This document shows positions 51,691 through 59,573 of a stretch of 64,000 nt of DNA, piece after piece; the first letter of the stretch is position 1; each line of letters starts with the position of its first letter. The notes beneath the pieces are model-generated. The model did not search any database. It was not told the origin of the DNA and was given only the letters and a program-made list of their open reading frames with translations. Source of the DNA: Treponema sp. UBA4267 (GTDB lineage Bacteria; Spirochaetota; Spirochaetia; Treponematales; Treponemataceae); NCBI GenBank assembly GCA_002395155.1, contig DGWD01000008.1:124001-188000 (forward strand), written 5' to 3'. A program made the translations under genes and the position numbers.

Positions 51691-52311
51691 CTAATAGATT
51701 TTTATCAATAGAAGAATGCCTTTTTCCACGTTTACTAGAGCTGTTTTTCCTGGTAAAACTTCATTGCTACATGCATATTGATAAGAGGTCTGGATAGCGG
51801 CATTTTCTATAGGATATTTGGCATTTTTTATTGTTACACCAGAAACATCTCCTGCCACACAAAGCAGGGAAAAATAGGAGAATGAATCAGGAATTTGAAC
51901 GGGGTCTGTCCCCACCAGCTGCATTTCCGAATAATCATCTATAAGAAGTGCCTTTTTTCCTTCCTTTTGCAGATAAAGAAGTAAAGATATATTTACCAAT
52001 GAATGGTCGAATCGCTGCCCTATAACGCCCAAAAGCAAAAAATCATTGAAGCCTCGGCGAATTGCCTCCTTACAAGCGCAGAAGGAATCGGTATCATCTT
52101 TTTCGCATGGCAGCTGGATGGTTTCAATTTTGGTTTGAGGTTTTTCGTGGGAATCAAAATCACCAATTATGAGATTAGGTTTTATGCCCAAATTTTCTGC
52201 GTGGTCCAGACCTCCATCACAACAAATATAAAAATCGTCGGGACGGAGGTAGGATTTTATCCGAGAATAATTAGAAATTTCAGCAGCACCAATAATAACA
52301 CATCGGACCAT
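51691..52311 (-). CDS. thiN: Thiamine pyrophosphokinase
   Basis: 206 residues. CDGGLDHAENLGIKPNLIIGDFDS (about 31-54), the QLPCEKDDTDSFCACKEAI region (about 67-85) and GQRFDHSLVNI (about 101-111) are the family's nucleotide and thiamine binding motifs. Converts thiamine to TPP with ATP. It is 34 nt after the DAHP synthase gene on the same strand, so it may be the last gene of the shikimate operon. It carries one repeat copy (VGTDPVQ). Confidence 0.9.
   Translation of the reverse strand: MVRCVIIGAAEISNYSRIKSYLRPDDFYICCDGGLDHAENLGIKPNLIIGDFDSHEKPQTKIETIQLPCEKDDTDSFCACKEAIRRGFNDFLLLGVIGQRFDHSLVNISLLLYLQKEGKKALLIDDYSEMQLVGTDPVQIPDSFSYFSLLCVAGDVSGVTIKNAKYPIENAAIQTSYQYACSNEVLPGKTALVNVEKGILLLIKIY
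51901..51913 (-). repeat. GGGGACAGACCCC repeat, copy 9 (in thiN)
   Basis: Exact 13-mer, sense orientation, read Gly-Thr-Asp-Pro in the C-terminal sheet region of thiamine pyrophosphokinase. Confidence 0.9.
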
Positions 52312-52345
52312 AAAAACCTCTGGCAGAAAAATTTAGGACTTTTTA

Positions 52346-53374
52346 TTACAACTTATCTGCGATATCGTATATTAATTTTTCTGATTTTTCCCAGCCTAAA
52401 CAAGGGTCTGTGATTGATTTACCATAGCAGCCTTCACCAATTTTCTGTGCCCCATCTTCAATGTAACTTTCAATCATAAAGCCTTTAACAATGTTTTTAA
52501 TACGATCGTTATGTGCACAAGAGTTCAAAACGTCCATTACAATACGAGGTTGTTCGAATGGATTTTTCTTTGAGTTGGAATGGTTTGTATCAATAATACA
52601 AGCCGGATTCTTAAGATCTCTTTCATCATATGCATCACAAAGACGGATTAAATCTTCATAGTGGTAGTTCTGCTGGTTATTACCGTGCTTATTTGTTGAA
52701 CCTCGAAGAATTGCATGGGTATCTGGATTTCCTTCAGAATGAACTTCCCATCCGCGGTAGATAAAAGTATGTTTATGCTGAGCGGCATGAATTGCGTTCA
52801 TCATAACGGCATAGTCACCTGATGTAGGATTTTTCATTCCAACAGGAACTTCAATTCCACTTGAAACCAGACGATGTTCCTGATTTTCAACCGAACGGGC
52901 ACCTACAGCAACATATCCAAGCAAATCATCCAGATATTGATAATTATCGGGATAAAGCATTTCATCGGCAAATATAAATCCTGTTTCTTCAATTGCACGC
53001 ATATGCATATGACGACATGCAATAAGCCCCTTATAAAGATCTGGCTTTTGATTAGGATCTGGCTGATGTAGCATTCCTTTATAACCGTCACCAGTAGTAC
53101 GAGGTTTATTTGTATAGATTCTAGGAACCATAAAAATTTTATCTGCAACCTTTTCCTGAACCTTTGCAAGACGATTCATATAATCAAGCACAGCATCTTC
53201 GTTATCAGCCGAACATGGACCAATAATCAACAGTAATTTATCCATACGGCCTTCAAAAATTGCTTTAAGTTCGGCACGTTTTTTTTCTACAATCTTGCTA
53301 ACCTTTCCAGTTACTGGAAATTCCTCTTTTACTTCTGCAGGAATTGCTAACTTACGCTCAAATTCCATATTCAT
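52346..53374 (-). CDS. aroG: 3-deoxy-7-phosphoheptulonate (DAHP) synthase, type I
   Basis: 342 residues. IIGPCSADN (about 50-58), MVPRIYTNKPRTTGDGYKGM (about 83-102), GYVAVGARSVENQEHR (about 150-165), VGMKNPTSGD (about 176-185), DTNHSNSKKNP (about 263-273) carry the PEP, erythrose-4-P and metal sites. It condenses PEP and erythrose-4-P in the first step of the shikimate pathway. GAGGAG precedes the start; a Met at position 3 is the alternative. Paralogue specificity (Phe, Tyr or Trp feedback) cannot be told, but the pheA operon context suggests Phe. Confidence 0.93.
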   Translation of the reverse strand: MNMEFERKLAIPAEVKEEFPVTGKVSKIVEKKRAELKAIFEGRMDKLLLIIGPCSADNEDAVLDYMNRLAKVQEKVADKIFMVPRIYTNKPRTTGDGYKGMLHQPDPNQKPDLYKGLIACRHMHMRAIEETGFIFADEMLYPDNYQYLDDLLGYVAVGARSVENQEHRLVSSGIEVPVGMKNPTSGDYAVMMNAIHAAQHKHTFIYRGWEVHSEGNPDTHAILRGSTNKHGNNQQNYHYEDLIRLCDAYDERDLKNPACIIDTNHSNSKKNPFEQPRIVMDVLNSCAHNDRIKNIVKGFMIESYIEDGAQKIGEGCYGKSITDPCLGWEKSEKLIYDIADKL

Positions 53375-53408
53375 TTGGTAAATCTCCTCTAATTTACAAA
53401 ACTTTTTT

Positions 53409-55931
53409 TTAATTTCTTTCTACCTGAATGCCAAGTTTTTTTATTAGCTCAAAATAGCCTGGGAAACTTTTTTTAACTGCATGAGCATCGTCGACTTTTC
53501 CGCCAGTAACAGTCAAAAGAGTTGAAAGGGCCATTACAATTCGGTGATCGTTACAACCTTTTAATTTGCCTTTTGGAGCCTCAAGTCTACCGCCCTTTAT
53601 CACTATTTGATTTTCAGAACGGGAACTTTGAATACCAAATTTGGCAAGTTCTTCGCACATTATTTTGCCTCGATCACTTTCTTTTATTGCCAGCCTTTTT
53701 GTTCCATTGAAAGTAGCTCCATTATGAGTAGCCGCAACAACGAACAAAACAGGACCTAAATCTGGACAATCCGATATATCCAAAGTTGGACAGCCTCCTA
53801 CAAGCTGCTCAAACATTTGTTTATAAACTTTATCACCCTGCAGGCTTTGGCCATTTAAACCTTGAACCTGAACTTTACCACCCAGGGTATTAAAAACCTC
53901 TAAAAAGGCCGCATTGGAATAATCACCTTCAACTGCAATTTCACGAGCCTGGTATTTTTGACCGCCTTTTATAGATAAAGTATTCTGATCAAGCCATTCA
54001 GCTTTTACTCCAAAATCTGACATGGCCTGTAAAGTAAGGTTGATATAAGGACGGCTTTCTACAGGAGGCAGTAATTTTATTGTACTGTCGCCCTGCAACA
54101 GTGGAAGAATAAACAAAAGTCCAGTAATAAACTGACTGCTTATGTTTCCAGCAAGCTCGTATGTTCCTGAATGTAATTTTTTTCCATTTGTATCTATAAG
54201 GATTTTGTTTTCTTGACGCTCAAATTTAATAGCTTCTTTTTTGCACAAATCTTCGTAAATTGATTGAGGACGAGTCATTAAAACCTTAGAACCTGTAAAC
54301 TCAGATTTTTGGGCAAAAAGGATTCCCATAGGAATAAAAAAACGGAGGGTCGAACCACTTTCACGACAATTAAACGTAATTTCTTTAGGGGTCTGTCCCC
54401 TATCATCTTTAATGCCAATTCCAGAAATTGTTACTTTATCACCCTGGCATTCAACTTTTGCACCGAGAGCCTTTATACAGTCCAAAGTAGCAAGAATATC
54501 CTGAGAATAATCTACATTTGTAACCACAGACTGGCCTTGAGCAAGTGCAGCACAAATTAAAGAACGATGAGCCAAACTTTTTGATGGAGGAGCCAAAACA
54601 AGGCCCTGGGCTTTACTTGGCTTAAAAATTGCAAGGTCGTTATCAATATCAGACTCAAGACCTGCATCTGCAATAATCTGACGGGCTATTTTTTCAGGAC
54701 CAATTCCTCCAATAACCGTAGAATCTGCAGCAGCCTGATAAAGTGGAAAACGAGTTTCAAAAAGAGCCTTAATTTTTTCTGCTGAATTGGCAGTAGGCCT
54801 GTCATCAGTTGGCAAAAGTTCTTGCAAAGGACGATTTATAAAGTAGATTCTTCCGTTTTTCTTTAGATTATGAACATTTTGTGGATTTAGAATTGCTCCA
54901 CCGCCCGTAGAAATAACACAAGCATTTTTCAAGGAAAGTTCTGCTATAACTTCAGATTCAACTTTTCTAAAATAAGCTTCACCTTCTTTGGCAAAAATTT
55001 CCGAAATCTCGCGACCTTCTTTTTTTACAATTTCTGCATCTGAATCAATAAGTTCTCTATTTAAAAGTCTTGAAATCTGCTTACCCACAGTTGATTTTCC
55101 GCTGGCAGGCATTCCAATTAAAACAATATTTTCCTTACGTCCCAAAATTGTATTAAAAATTTTATCTGCCTTATCAGCTGGAATAGGCTTTTCAAAAAAG
55201 AACTCTGCCGCTTTTATGGCTTGACCAACCAGCATGTAAAGTCCACCTTCCGCCTTTAAGCCCTTTTTTTTGGCATCCAAAATCAGATTTGAAGAATTAG
55301 GATTATAAATGGCATCCAAAACCCCTTCCAAATTACTAAAAGAGTCCAAAGCAATTGGTTGGGCATCGGTTTTAGGAAACATGCCGCAAGGTGTTGTATT
55401 TATAATGATATTGGTATCGGTTTCTTTAATTGCCTCTTCATAAGTAATCACCTGACAAGATGATGAAGATGAGGGGTCTGTCCCCTCTGAAGTTTCACTT
55501 TCAGGATGACGGCTTACCTTTGCAACACTCTTACAGCCAAGACTTTGAACCAGAGCTTTTGCAGTTTTACTGGTACCTCCAGTTCCCAAAATCAAAACCT
55601 TCTTACCCTTTACAGAAAGCCCCATTTTTTCGAGCAGAGATTTCATTCCGTAAAAGTCTGTATTGTAACCGTAAAGTTTTCCATTTTTATTAACAATTGT
55701 ATTTACTGCCCCTATCATCTGGGCGGCCTGGTCAACTTCATCAAGATAAGGAATTACGTCCTGTTTATAAGGAATTGTTACATTTATACCAAGGAAATCA
55801 CGGGCCTTCATAAAGGCATCTAAATCTTGAGGAGCAATTTCCTTAAGCTGGTAATCGTAATCCCCAATCATATTATGAATATCTTTCGAAAAAGAATGTC
55901 CTAAGTGTTCTCCAATAAGTCCGTATTTCAT
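53409..55931 (-). CDS. Trifunctional shikimate dehydrogenase / shikimate kinase / EPSP synthase fusion
   Basis: 840 residues from the ATG at 55931 (GGAG upstream, overlapping the aroC stop by 4 nt). Residues about 1-265 are AroE: GEHLGHSFSKDIHN, NVTIPYKQ, GTGGTSKTA. About 268-430 is AroK: P-loop IGMPASGKST, DSDAEI, STGGGAIL, DDRPTA. About 437-840 is AroA: APPSKSLAHRSLICAA, ESGSTLRFF, QFITGLLFILP, IKESDRGKIMCEEL and DHRIVMALS. All three have their catalytic motifs, so the enzymes for pathway steps 4, 5 and 6 are one chain. Dehydroquinate dehydratase (step 3) is not in it or in the window. Two repeat copies are inside, at about residues 151 and 516. Confidence 0.95.
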   Translation of the reverse strand: MKYGLIGEHLGHSFSKDIHNMIGDYDYQLKEIAPQDLDAFMKARDFLGINVTIPYKQDVIPYLDEVDQAAQMIGAVNTIVNKNGKLYGYNTDFYGMKSLLEKMGLSVKGKKVLILGTGGTSKTAKALVQSLGCKSVAKVSRHPESETSEGTDPSSSSSCQVITYEEAIKETDTNIIINTTPCGMFPKTDAQPIALDSFSNLEGVLDAIYNPNSSNLILDAKKKGLKAEGGLYMLVGQAIKAAEFFFEKPIPADKADKIFNTILGRKENIVLIGMPASGKSTVGKQISRLLNRELIDSDAEIVKKEGREISEIFAKEGEAYFRKVESEVIAELSLKNACVISTGGGAILNPQNVHNLKKNGRIYFINRPLQELLPTDDRPTANSAEKIKALFETRFPLYQAAADSTVIGGIGPEKIARQIIADAGLESDIDNDLAIFKPSKAQGLVLAPPSKSLAHRSLICAALAQGQSVVTNVDYSQDILATLDCIKALGAKVECQGDKVTISGIGIKDDRGQTPKEITFNCRESGSTLRFFIPMGILFAQKSEFTGSKVLMTRPQSIYEDLCKKEAIKFERQENKILIDTNGKKLHSGTYELAGNISSQFITGLLFILPLLQGDSTIKLLPPVESRPYINLTLQAMSDFGVKAEWLDQNTLSIKGGQKYQAREIAVEGDYSNAAFLEVFNTLGGKVQVQGLNGQSLQGDKVYKQMFEQLVGGCPTLDISDCPDLGPVLFVVAATHNGATFNGTKRLAIKESDRGKIMCEELAKFGIQSSRSENQIVIKGGRLEAPKGKLKGCNDHRIVMALSTLLTVTGGKVDDAHAVKKSFPGYFELIKKLGIQVERN
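54388..54400 (-). repeat. GGGGACAGACCCC repeat, copy 10 (in AroA domain of the fusion)
   Basis: Exact 13-mer, sense, within TAGGGGTCTGTCCCCTA on the plus strand. It encodes Gly-Gln-Thr-Pro in a polar loop (IKDDRGQTPKE) of EPSP synthase. Confidence 0.9.
55473..55485 (-). repeat. GGGGACAGACCCC repeat, copy 11 (in AroE domain of the fusion)
   Basis: Exact 13-mer, sense, encodes Gly-Thr-Asp-Pro followed by a run of serines (SETSEGTDPSSSSSC), an apparent loop insertion after the first strand of the NADP-binding fold. Confidence 0.9.
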
Positions 55932-57082
55932 AACCACTCTCCACCGTCAAGTTCCTGATCCACCAAATCTAAATCATCATTCTTATCTGAATAAGGACCA
56001 AAAAAGTCTGTTCCATAGCGGCCAACCAAGGCATCGTAAATTACAAGAGCTGTTACACTATCCACAACCACACGAGCACGATGAATGATAGCAGGATCAT
56101 GTCTTCCTTCAATTTGAAGTTTAGCATCGCTTTTTTCCTTCATGTTGATAGTATCTTGTTCCTTATAAATAGAAGGAGTTGGTTTTACGGCAGAACGGAA
56201 AATTATTGGCATTCCATTAGAAATACCACCGTTTATTCCGCCATTATTGTTTGATTTAGTTAAAACCCGATTTCCTTCCATAAAAAATGGATCGTTGAAT
56301 TCGCTTCCCTTGTGATCTACCAAATCAAAACCGGAACCAAACTGAACACCTTTTATAGCAGGTACAGAAAAAAGTGCATACGAAAGAAGTCCTTCAAGAG
56401 TTCCAAACCAAGGCTCTCCTACCCCCGCAGGCATTCCTGTAACAAGAGTTTCCAGTACGCCTCCTATACTGTCTCCTTCTGCTGCAATTTCTTCGGCCTT
56501 AGCTTTCATTAAAGCAGCTTTTTCTGGATCAAGAACTGCAAAGTTTGTCTTACCAAGGGCTTCAATATCCTGGTCATAATTATTGAAAGATCGGTCTTTT
56601 ATTCCGCCCAAAGACTGAATATGAGAACCAATTTTAATTCCTTTTTTTGCAAGTTCAGGAATAACAATTCCTCCTGCCGCAACTAAGGCAGCTGTTATTC
56701 GGCCACTAAAATGTCCGCCACCTCGGTAATCCTGGAAGCCATGGTATTTTACATTGGCGGTATAGTCGGCATGACCAGGACGAGCCAGCATTGCAGTTTT
56801 TTCATAATCTTTACTGTGCTGAACTGAATTTGGAATAAGAATTGTCAGAGGAGTACCAGTTGTTTTGTCATTAAAAACCCCACTTGCAAGAATAAATTCG
56901 TCCTGTTCTACGCGAGCTGTAGAAATTTTTCCGCTTGGACGACGCAAATCCAGCTGGTGATTTATAAATTCTTTATCTACAGGGATTCCTGGTGCAAGGC
57001 CATCTAAAACCACCCCAATATAAGGTCCATGACTTTCGCCAAAAATTGTGACTGTAAGATTTTCTCCAAGTGAATTTTTCAT
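55928..57082 (-). CDS. aroC: Chorismate synthase
   Basis: 384 residues. Begins NSLGENLTVTIFGESHGPYIG; RRPSGKISTARVEQDE (about 47-62), the flavin-contact region HADYTANVKYHGFQDYRGGGHFSGR (about 103-127), and the C-terminal EGRHDPAI are family motifs. It converts EPSP to chorismate with reduced FMN. AGGAGG precedes the ATG. Overlaps the aroEKA start by 4 nt. Confidence 0.96.
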   Translation of the reverse strand: MKNSLGENLTVTIFGESHGPYIGVVLDGLAPGIPVDKEFINHQLDLRRPSGKISTARVEQDEFILASGVFNDKTTGTPLTILIPNSVQHSKDYEKTAMLARPGHADYTANVKYHGFQDYRGGGHFSGRITAALVAAGGIVIPELAKKGIKIGSHIQSLGGIKDRSFNNYDQDIEALGKTNFAVLDPEKAALMKAKAEEIAAEGDSIGGVLETLVTGMPAGVGEPWFGTLEGLLSYALFSVPAIKGVQFGSGFDLVDHKGSEFNDPFFMEGNRVLTKSNNNGGINGGISNGMPIIFRSAVKPTPSIYKEQDTINMKEKSDAKLQIEGRHDPAIIHRARVVVDSVTALVIYDALVGRYGTDFFGPYSDKNDDLDLVDQELDGGEWL

Positions 57083-57139
57083 TTATTCCGCCTCCTTCTG
57101 AGTTTCCTAAGTCTTATAATTCCTTCAAAACCCAAGAGC

Positions 57140-58150
57140 TTATTTTTCTACAACAGTTTCAAGTCTTTCTTTCAACTGTTCCAAAGTCATATCTTTCATT
57201 TCAAAAGTTCCAGGTTCATTTACATGAATAGTAGAGATTGTTCCGTTTCCAGCTTTTTTATCATGTTTAATTGCTTCACACGCCTTTTCTATATCAACAT
57301 TGCAAGTAACTGGAAGATTCATCTTTTTTAAAACAGGCAGTAACAACTGGCGAACAGGCTCCGAAGAAAGACAAAGCATTCCAAGCCCTACACACTCACC
57401 ATGATAAAGAGCACCGTCTGAAACAATTTCAATTCCATGGCCAATTGTGTGACCATAATTCAAAACCTTGCGAAGGCCTGCTTCTTTTTCATCCTGCTCA
57501 ACAACATTTGCCTTAAGCTGAACAGAACGCTGGATTATTTCTTCAAGGCATTCAAAAGGATTTCCTGTCTGGAAAGTTTTTACCAGTTCTTTATCAAAGG
57601 TAAGGGCCATTTTTAAGGCCTCGGCAAGACCGTTCGAAATCTGACGCTGAGGAAGAGATTTTAGCAAATCAACATCAATCAAAACTTTTTTAGGCTGCCA
57701 AAAAGCACCAATAATATTTTTTACACCATTAAAATTAACAGCAGTTTTTCCACCAACCGAAGAATCAACTGCCGACAAAACAGTAGTAGGAATATTGTAA
57801 AAATCTATACCACGCATGTAAGAGGCAGCTGTAAAACCACAAAGGTCGCCAACCATTCCTCCTCCAACTGCAACAACACAATCCTTACGAGTAAAGTTAT
57901 TGTCCATCATCACTTTAAAGAGGTCTTGCATTGTCTCCAGATTTTTATGGTTTTCGCCAGACTTAATTACCGAAATTACAGGACTCTTACATTTTTCTGC
58001 AAGAGCCTTTGCGTATTCAGGAGGAACTCCATCATCAGAAACAATCAAAACTCTTCTATTAAGATTAAGTTCTTTTTCTGCACGGGCAAAAACACCCTTT
58101 TCTATAACAACATCATAAGTTTTTTCGCCTAAATTGACTGTAATAATCAT
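57140..58150 (-). CDS. aroB: 3-dehydroquinate synthase
   Basis: 336 residues. SDDGVPPEYAKAL, SGENHKN, VGGGMVGDLCGFTAASYMRGI (about 94-114), VPTTVL-like IPTTVLSAVDSSVGGKTAVNF, NYGHTIGHGIE (about 230-240, zinc His) identify it. Closes DAHP to 3-dehydroquinate with NAD and zinc. It sits between aroC and pheA, 24 nt from pheA. Confidence 0.95.
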   Translation of the reverse strand: MIITVNLGEKTYDVVIEKGVFARAEKELNLNRRVLIVSDDGVPPEYAKALAEKCKSPVISVIKSGENHKNLETMQDLFKVMMDNNFTRKDCVVAVGGGMVGDLCGFTAASYMRGIDFYNIPTTVLSAVDSSVGGKTAVNFNGVKNIIGAFWQPKKVLIDVDLLKSLPQRQISNGLAEALKMALTFDKELVKTFQTGNPFECLEEIIQRSVQLKANVVEQDEKEAGLRKVLNYGHTIGHGIEIVSDGALYHGECVGLGMLCLSSEPVRQLLLPVLKKMNLPVTCNVDIEKACEAIKHDKKAGNGTISTIHVNEPGTFEMKDMTLEQLKERLETVVEK

Positions 58151-58174
58151 TTTTTCACAATCTCCATTTTTTTA

Positions 58175-59269
58175 TTAAATATTTTTATTCAAAGTATAAG
58201 AACCAAGAACTTTAAGCATTCGGCACTTTTCAGAAACCTCATTCAACATCTTTTGAGTTTGTTCAGAAGAAAGTTTACCTTCTGCTTCAACGTAAAAGTA
58301 ATATTCCCACTGAGAATCCTTTAAAGGACGACTGCGAACAACCCTCATATTAAATCCAAAATCAGAGATGATGTTCAAAACTTTTACCAAAGAACCAGAT
58401 TCATTTTTTACAACAAACATCATGATAAAGGTGCTGAAATCTTCAGTATTAATAATTTCTTCTTTGACTTTTGAGAAAACTGCAAAGCGGGTGGTGTTAC
58501 TTGTATTTTCGTTGATATGAGGTGCCAGAACATCAAGTCCATAAAGTTCTGCAGTTTCTGAACTGGCAATTGCTGCTAAAGATTTATCGCCAAGATCCGC
58601 AACTTCTTTGGCCGCTCTGGCAGTATTACTTGCATTCTTAATCACCCATCCATGCTCTTTTATATATTTCTGACACTGATCCAATGCCTGAGGATGACTG
58701 ATTACGGTTTTGATGTCGGAAAGATTTGCTCCTTTTACCGCAAGAAGATTCTGAGTTACAGGAAGTCCGTAAATTCCATTTACATAAAGTTTACCAGTGA
58801 ACATAAGATCATTTACCTGACCAACTTCGCCGGCATAGGAATTTTCGATTGGGAGCACTGCAACATCACATTCTCCGTTTTCTACAGATTCATAGGCAGA
58901 TTCAAAATCGGAATATGAAATAAGAACTCCATCCGGGAAGATTTTTTTAGCCGCAATATTTGCAAAGGCCCCCTCAATCCCGCTATAGGCAATTTTTGCA
59001 CCTTCCAGAAGTTTGTGCTGGTACTTTTTAGAGATATCCATTAAATCCTGAATGAAGCTTACATAATATGGCTGAAGGTCAATATTTTTGATGTACTGAA
59101 CACAACGTTCAATAACCTGTTTTTCGCGGCTTGAATCAAAAACCTGCATGCCATTTTTCTTTTTGTAATTGGCCACCTGAACTACTAAATTCATTCGTTC
59201 TTCAAAAAGTTCGGCCATCTTTGTATCAATTTCATTAATTTTACTACGAGCTTCTTCCAATTCAGTCAT
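58175..59269 (-). CDS. pheA: Bifunctional chorismate mutase / prephenate dehydratase
   Basis: 364 residues from the ATG at 59269 (GGAG 6 nt upstream; a TTG four codons earlier overlaps that site). Chorismate mutase AroQ-type helix bundle (about 1-85), prephenate dehydratase (about 95-270: YSGIEGAFANIAA, ENSYAGEVG, SHPQALDQC, SNTARAA, NTTRFAVF), then an ACT domain (about 285-350, FVVKNESGSLVKVLNIISDFGFNM), which in this family binds Phe as feedback inhibitor. It is the first structural gene of the operon, behind an attenuator, so transcription and enzyme activity would both answer to Phe. Confidence 0.95.
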   Translation of the reverse strand: MTELEEARSKINEIDTKMAELFEERMNLVVQVANYKKKNGMQVFDSSREKQVIERCVQYIKNIDLQPYYVSFIQDLMDISKKYQHKLLEGAKIAYSGIEGAFANIAAKKIFPDGVLISYSDFESAYESVENGECDVAVLPIENSYAGEVGQVNDLMFTGKLYVNGIYGLPVTQNLLAVKGANLSDIKTVISHPQALDQCQKYIKEHGWVIKNASNTARAAKEVADLGDKSLAAIASSETAELYGLDVLAPHINENTSNTTRFAVFSKVKEEIINTEDFSTFIMMFVVKNESGSLVKVLNIISDFGFNMRVVRSRPLKDSQWEYYFYVEAEGKLSSEQTQKMLNEVSEKCRMLKVLGSYTLNKNI

Positions 59270-59344
59270 TTTTATCTCCAAAAAAATTCCTTATTCACGC
59301 TTAACCCTTATTTATAAACCACAGCTCAGTCTGAACCAAGGGGC

Positions 59345-59383
59345 AAAAAAAAACGGCTCCATTCGATAAAGAATAGAACCGTT
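59345..59383 (-). terminator. Attenuator terminator upstream of pheA
   Basis: On the minus strand AACGGTTCTATTC pairs with GAATGGAGCCGTT (two mismatched positions) around a 6-nt loop, followed by nine Ts. It lies between the Phe-rich leader peptide and pheA, where an attenuator is expected. Confidence 0.85.
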
Positions 59384-59436
59384 CTTTGTATATAAACTGT
59401 TTCGTTTAATCTACAAGCAACTTGCCAGCCTACGCT

Positions 59437-59526
59437 TTATCGGGCATTCCCATTTTTACTAAAGTAATAAAAGGAGAAAGCCTCAAAAGAGAAGAATGCA
59501 AATGTGTTTGTATTCATTGATTTCAT
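59437..59526 (-). CDS. pheL: Phe-rich leader peptide of the pheA operon
   Basis: Twenty-nine codons from the ATG at 59526, or 26 from the in-frame ATG at 59517, to TAA at 59437-59439. Counted from the second Met, Phe lies at positions 6, 8, 9, 11, 14, 16 and 19, with Tyr at 17 and 18 (FAFFSFEAFSFYYFS). This density is what a Phe-sensing attenuator leader needs (compare E. coli pheL). The ATG at 59526 lies 7 nt from a TATAAT, so it may be translated leaderless. Ribosome stalling at the Phe codons when charged tRNA-Phe is scarce would allow read-through into pheA. Confidence 0.85.
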   Translation of the reverse strand: MKSMNTNTFAFFSFEAFSFYYFSKNGNAR

Positions 59527-59533
59527 AATTGTG

Positions 59534-59566
59534 ATTATAGTAAACGCATTTTTCCGTTCTTGTCAA
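59534..59566 (-). promoter_or_regulatory. Promoter of the pheA operon
   Basis: On the minus strand TTGACA (59561-59566), then either TACTAT (59537-59542) after 18 nt or TATAAT (59534-59539) after 21 nt. The first spacing is the more usual. Confidence 0.65.
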
Positions 59567-59573
59567 TAGAAAC
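59556..59573. promoter_or_regulatory. Operator-like 18-mer over the pheA -35
   Basis: On the minus strand GTTTCT-ATTGAC-AAGAAC. It differs from the operator over the -35 of the ABC importer promoter (GTTACT-ATTGAC-AGAAAC) at three positions and has the same register with the TTGACA. Confidence 0.45.
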
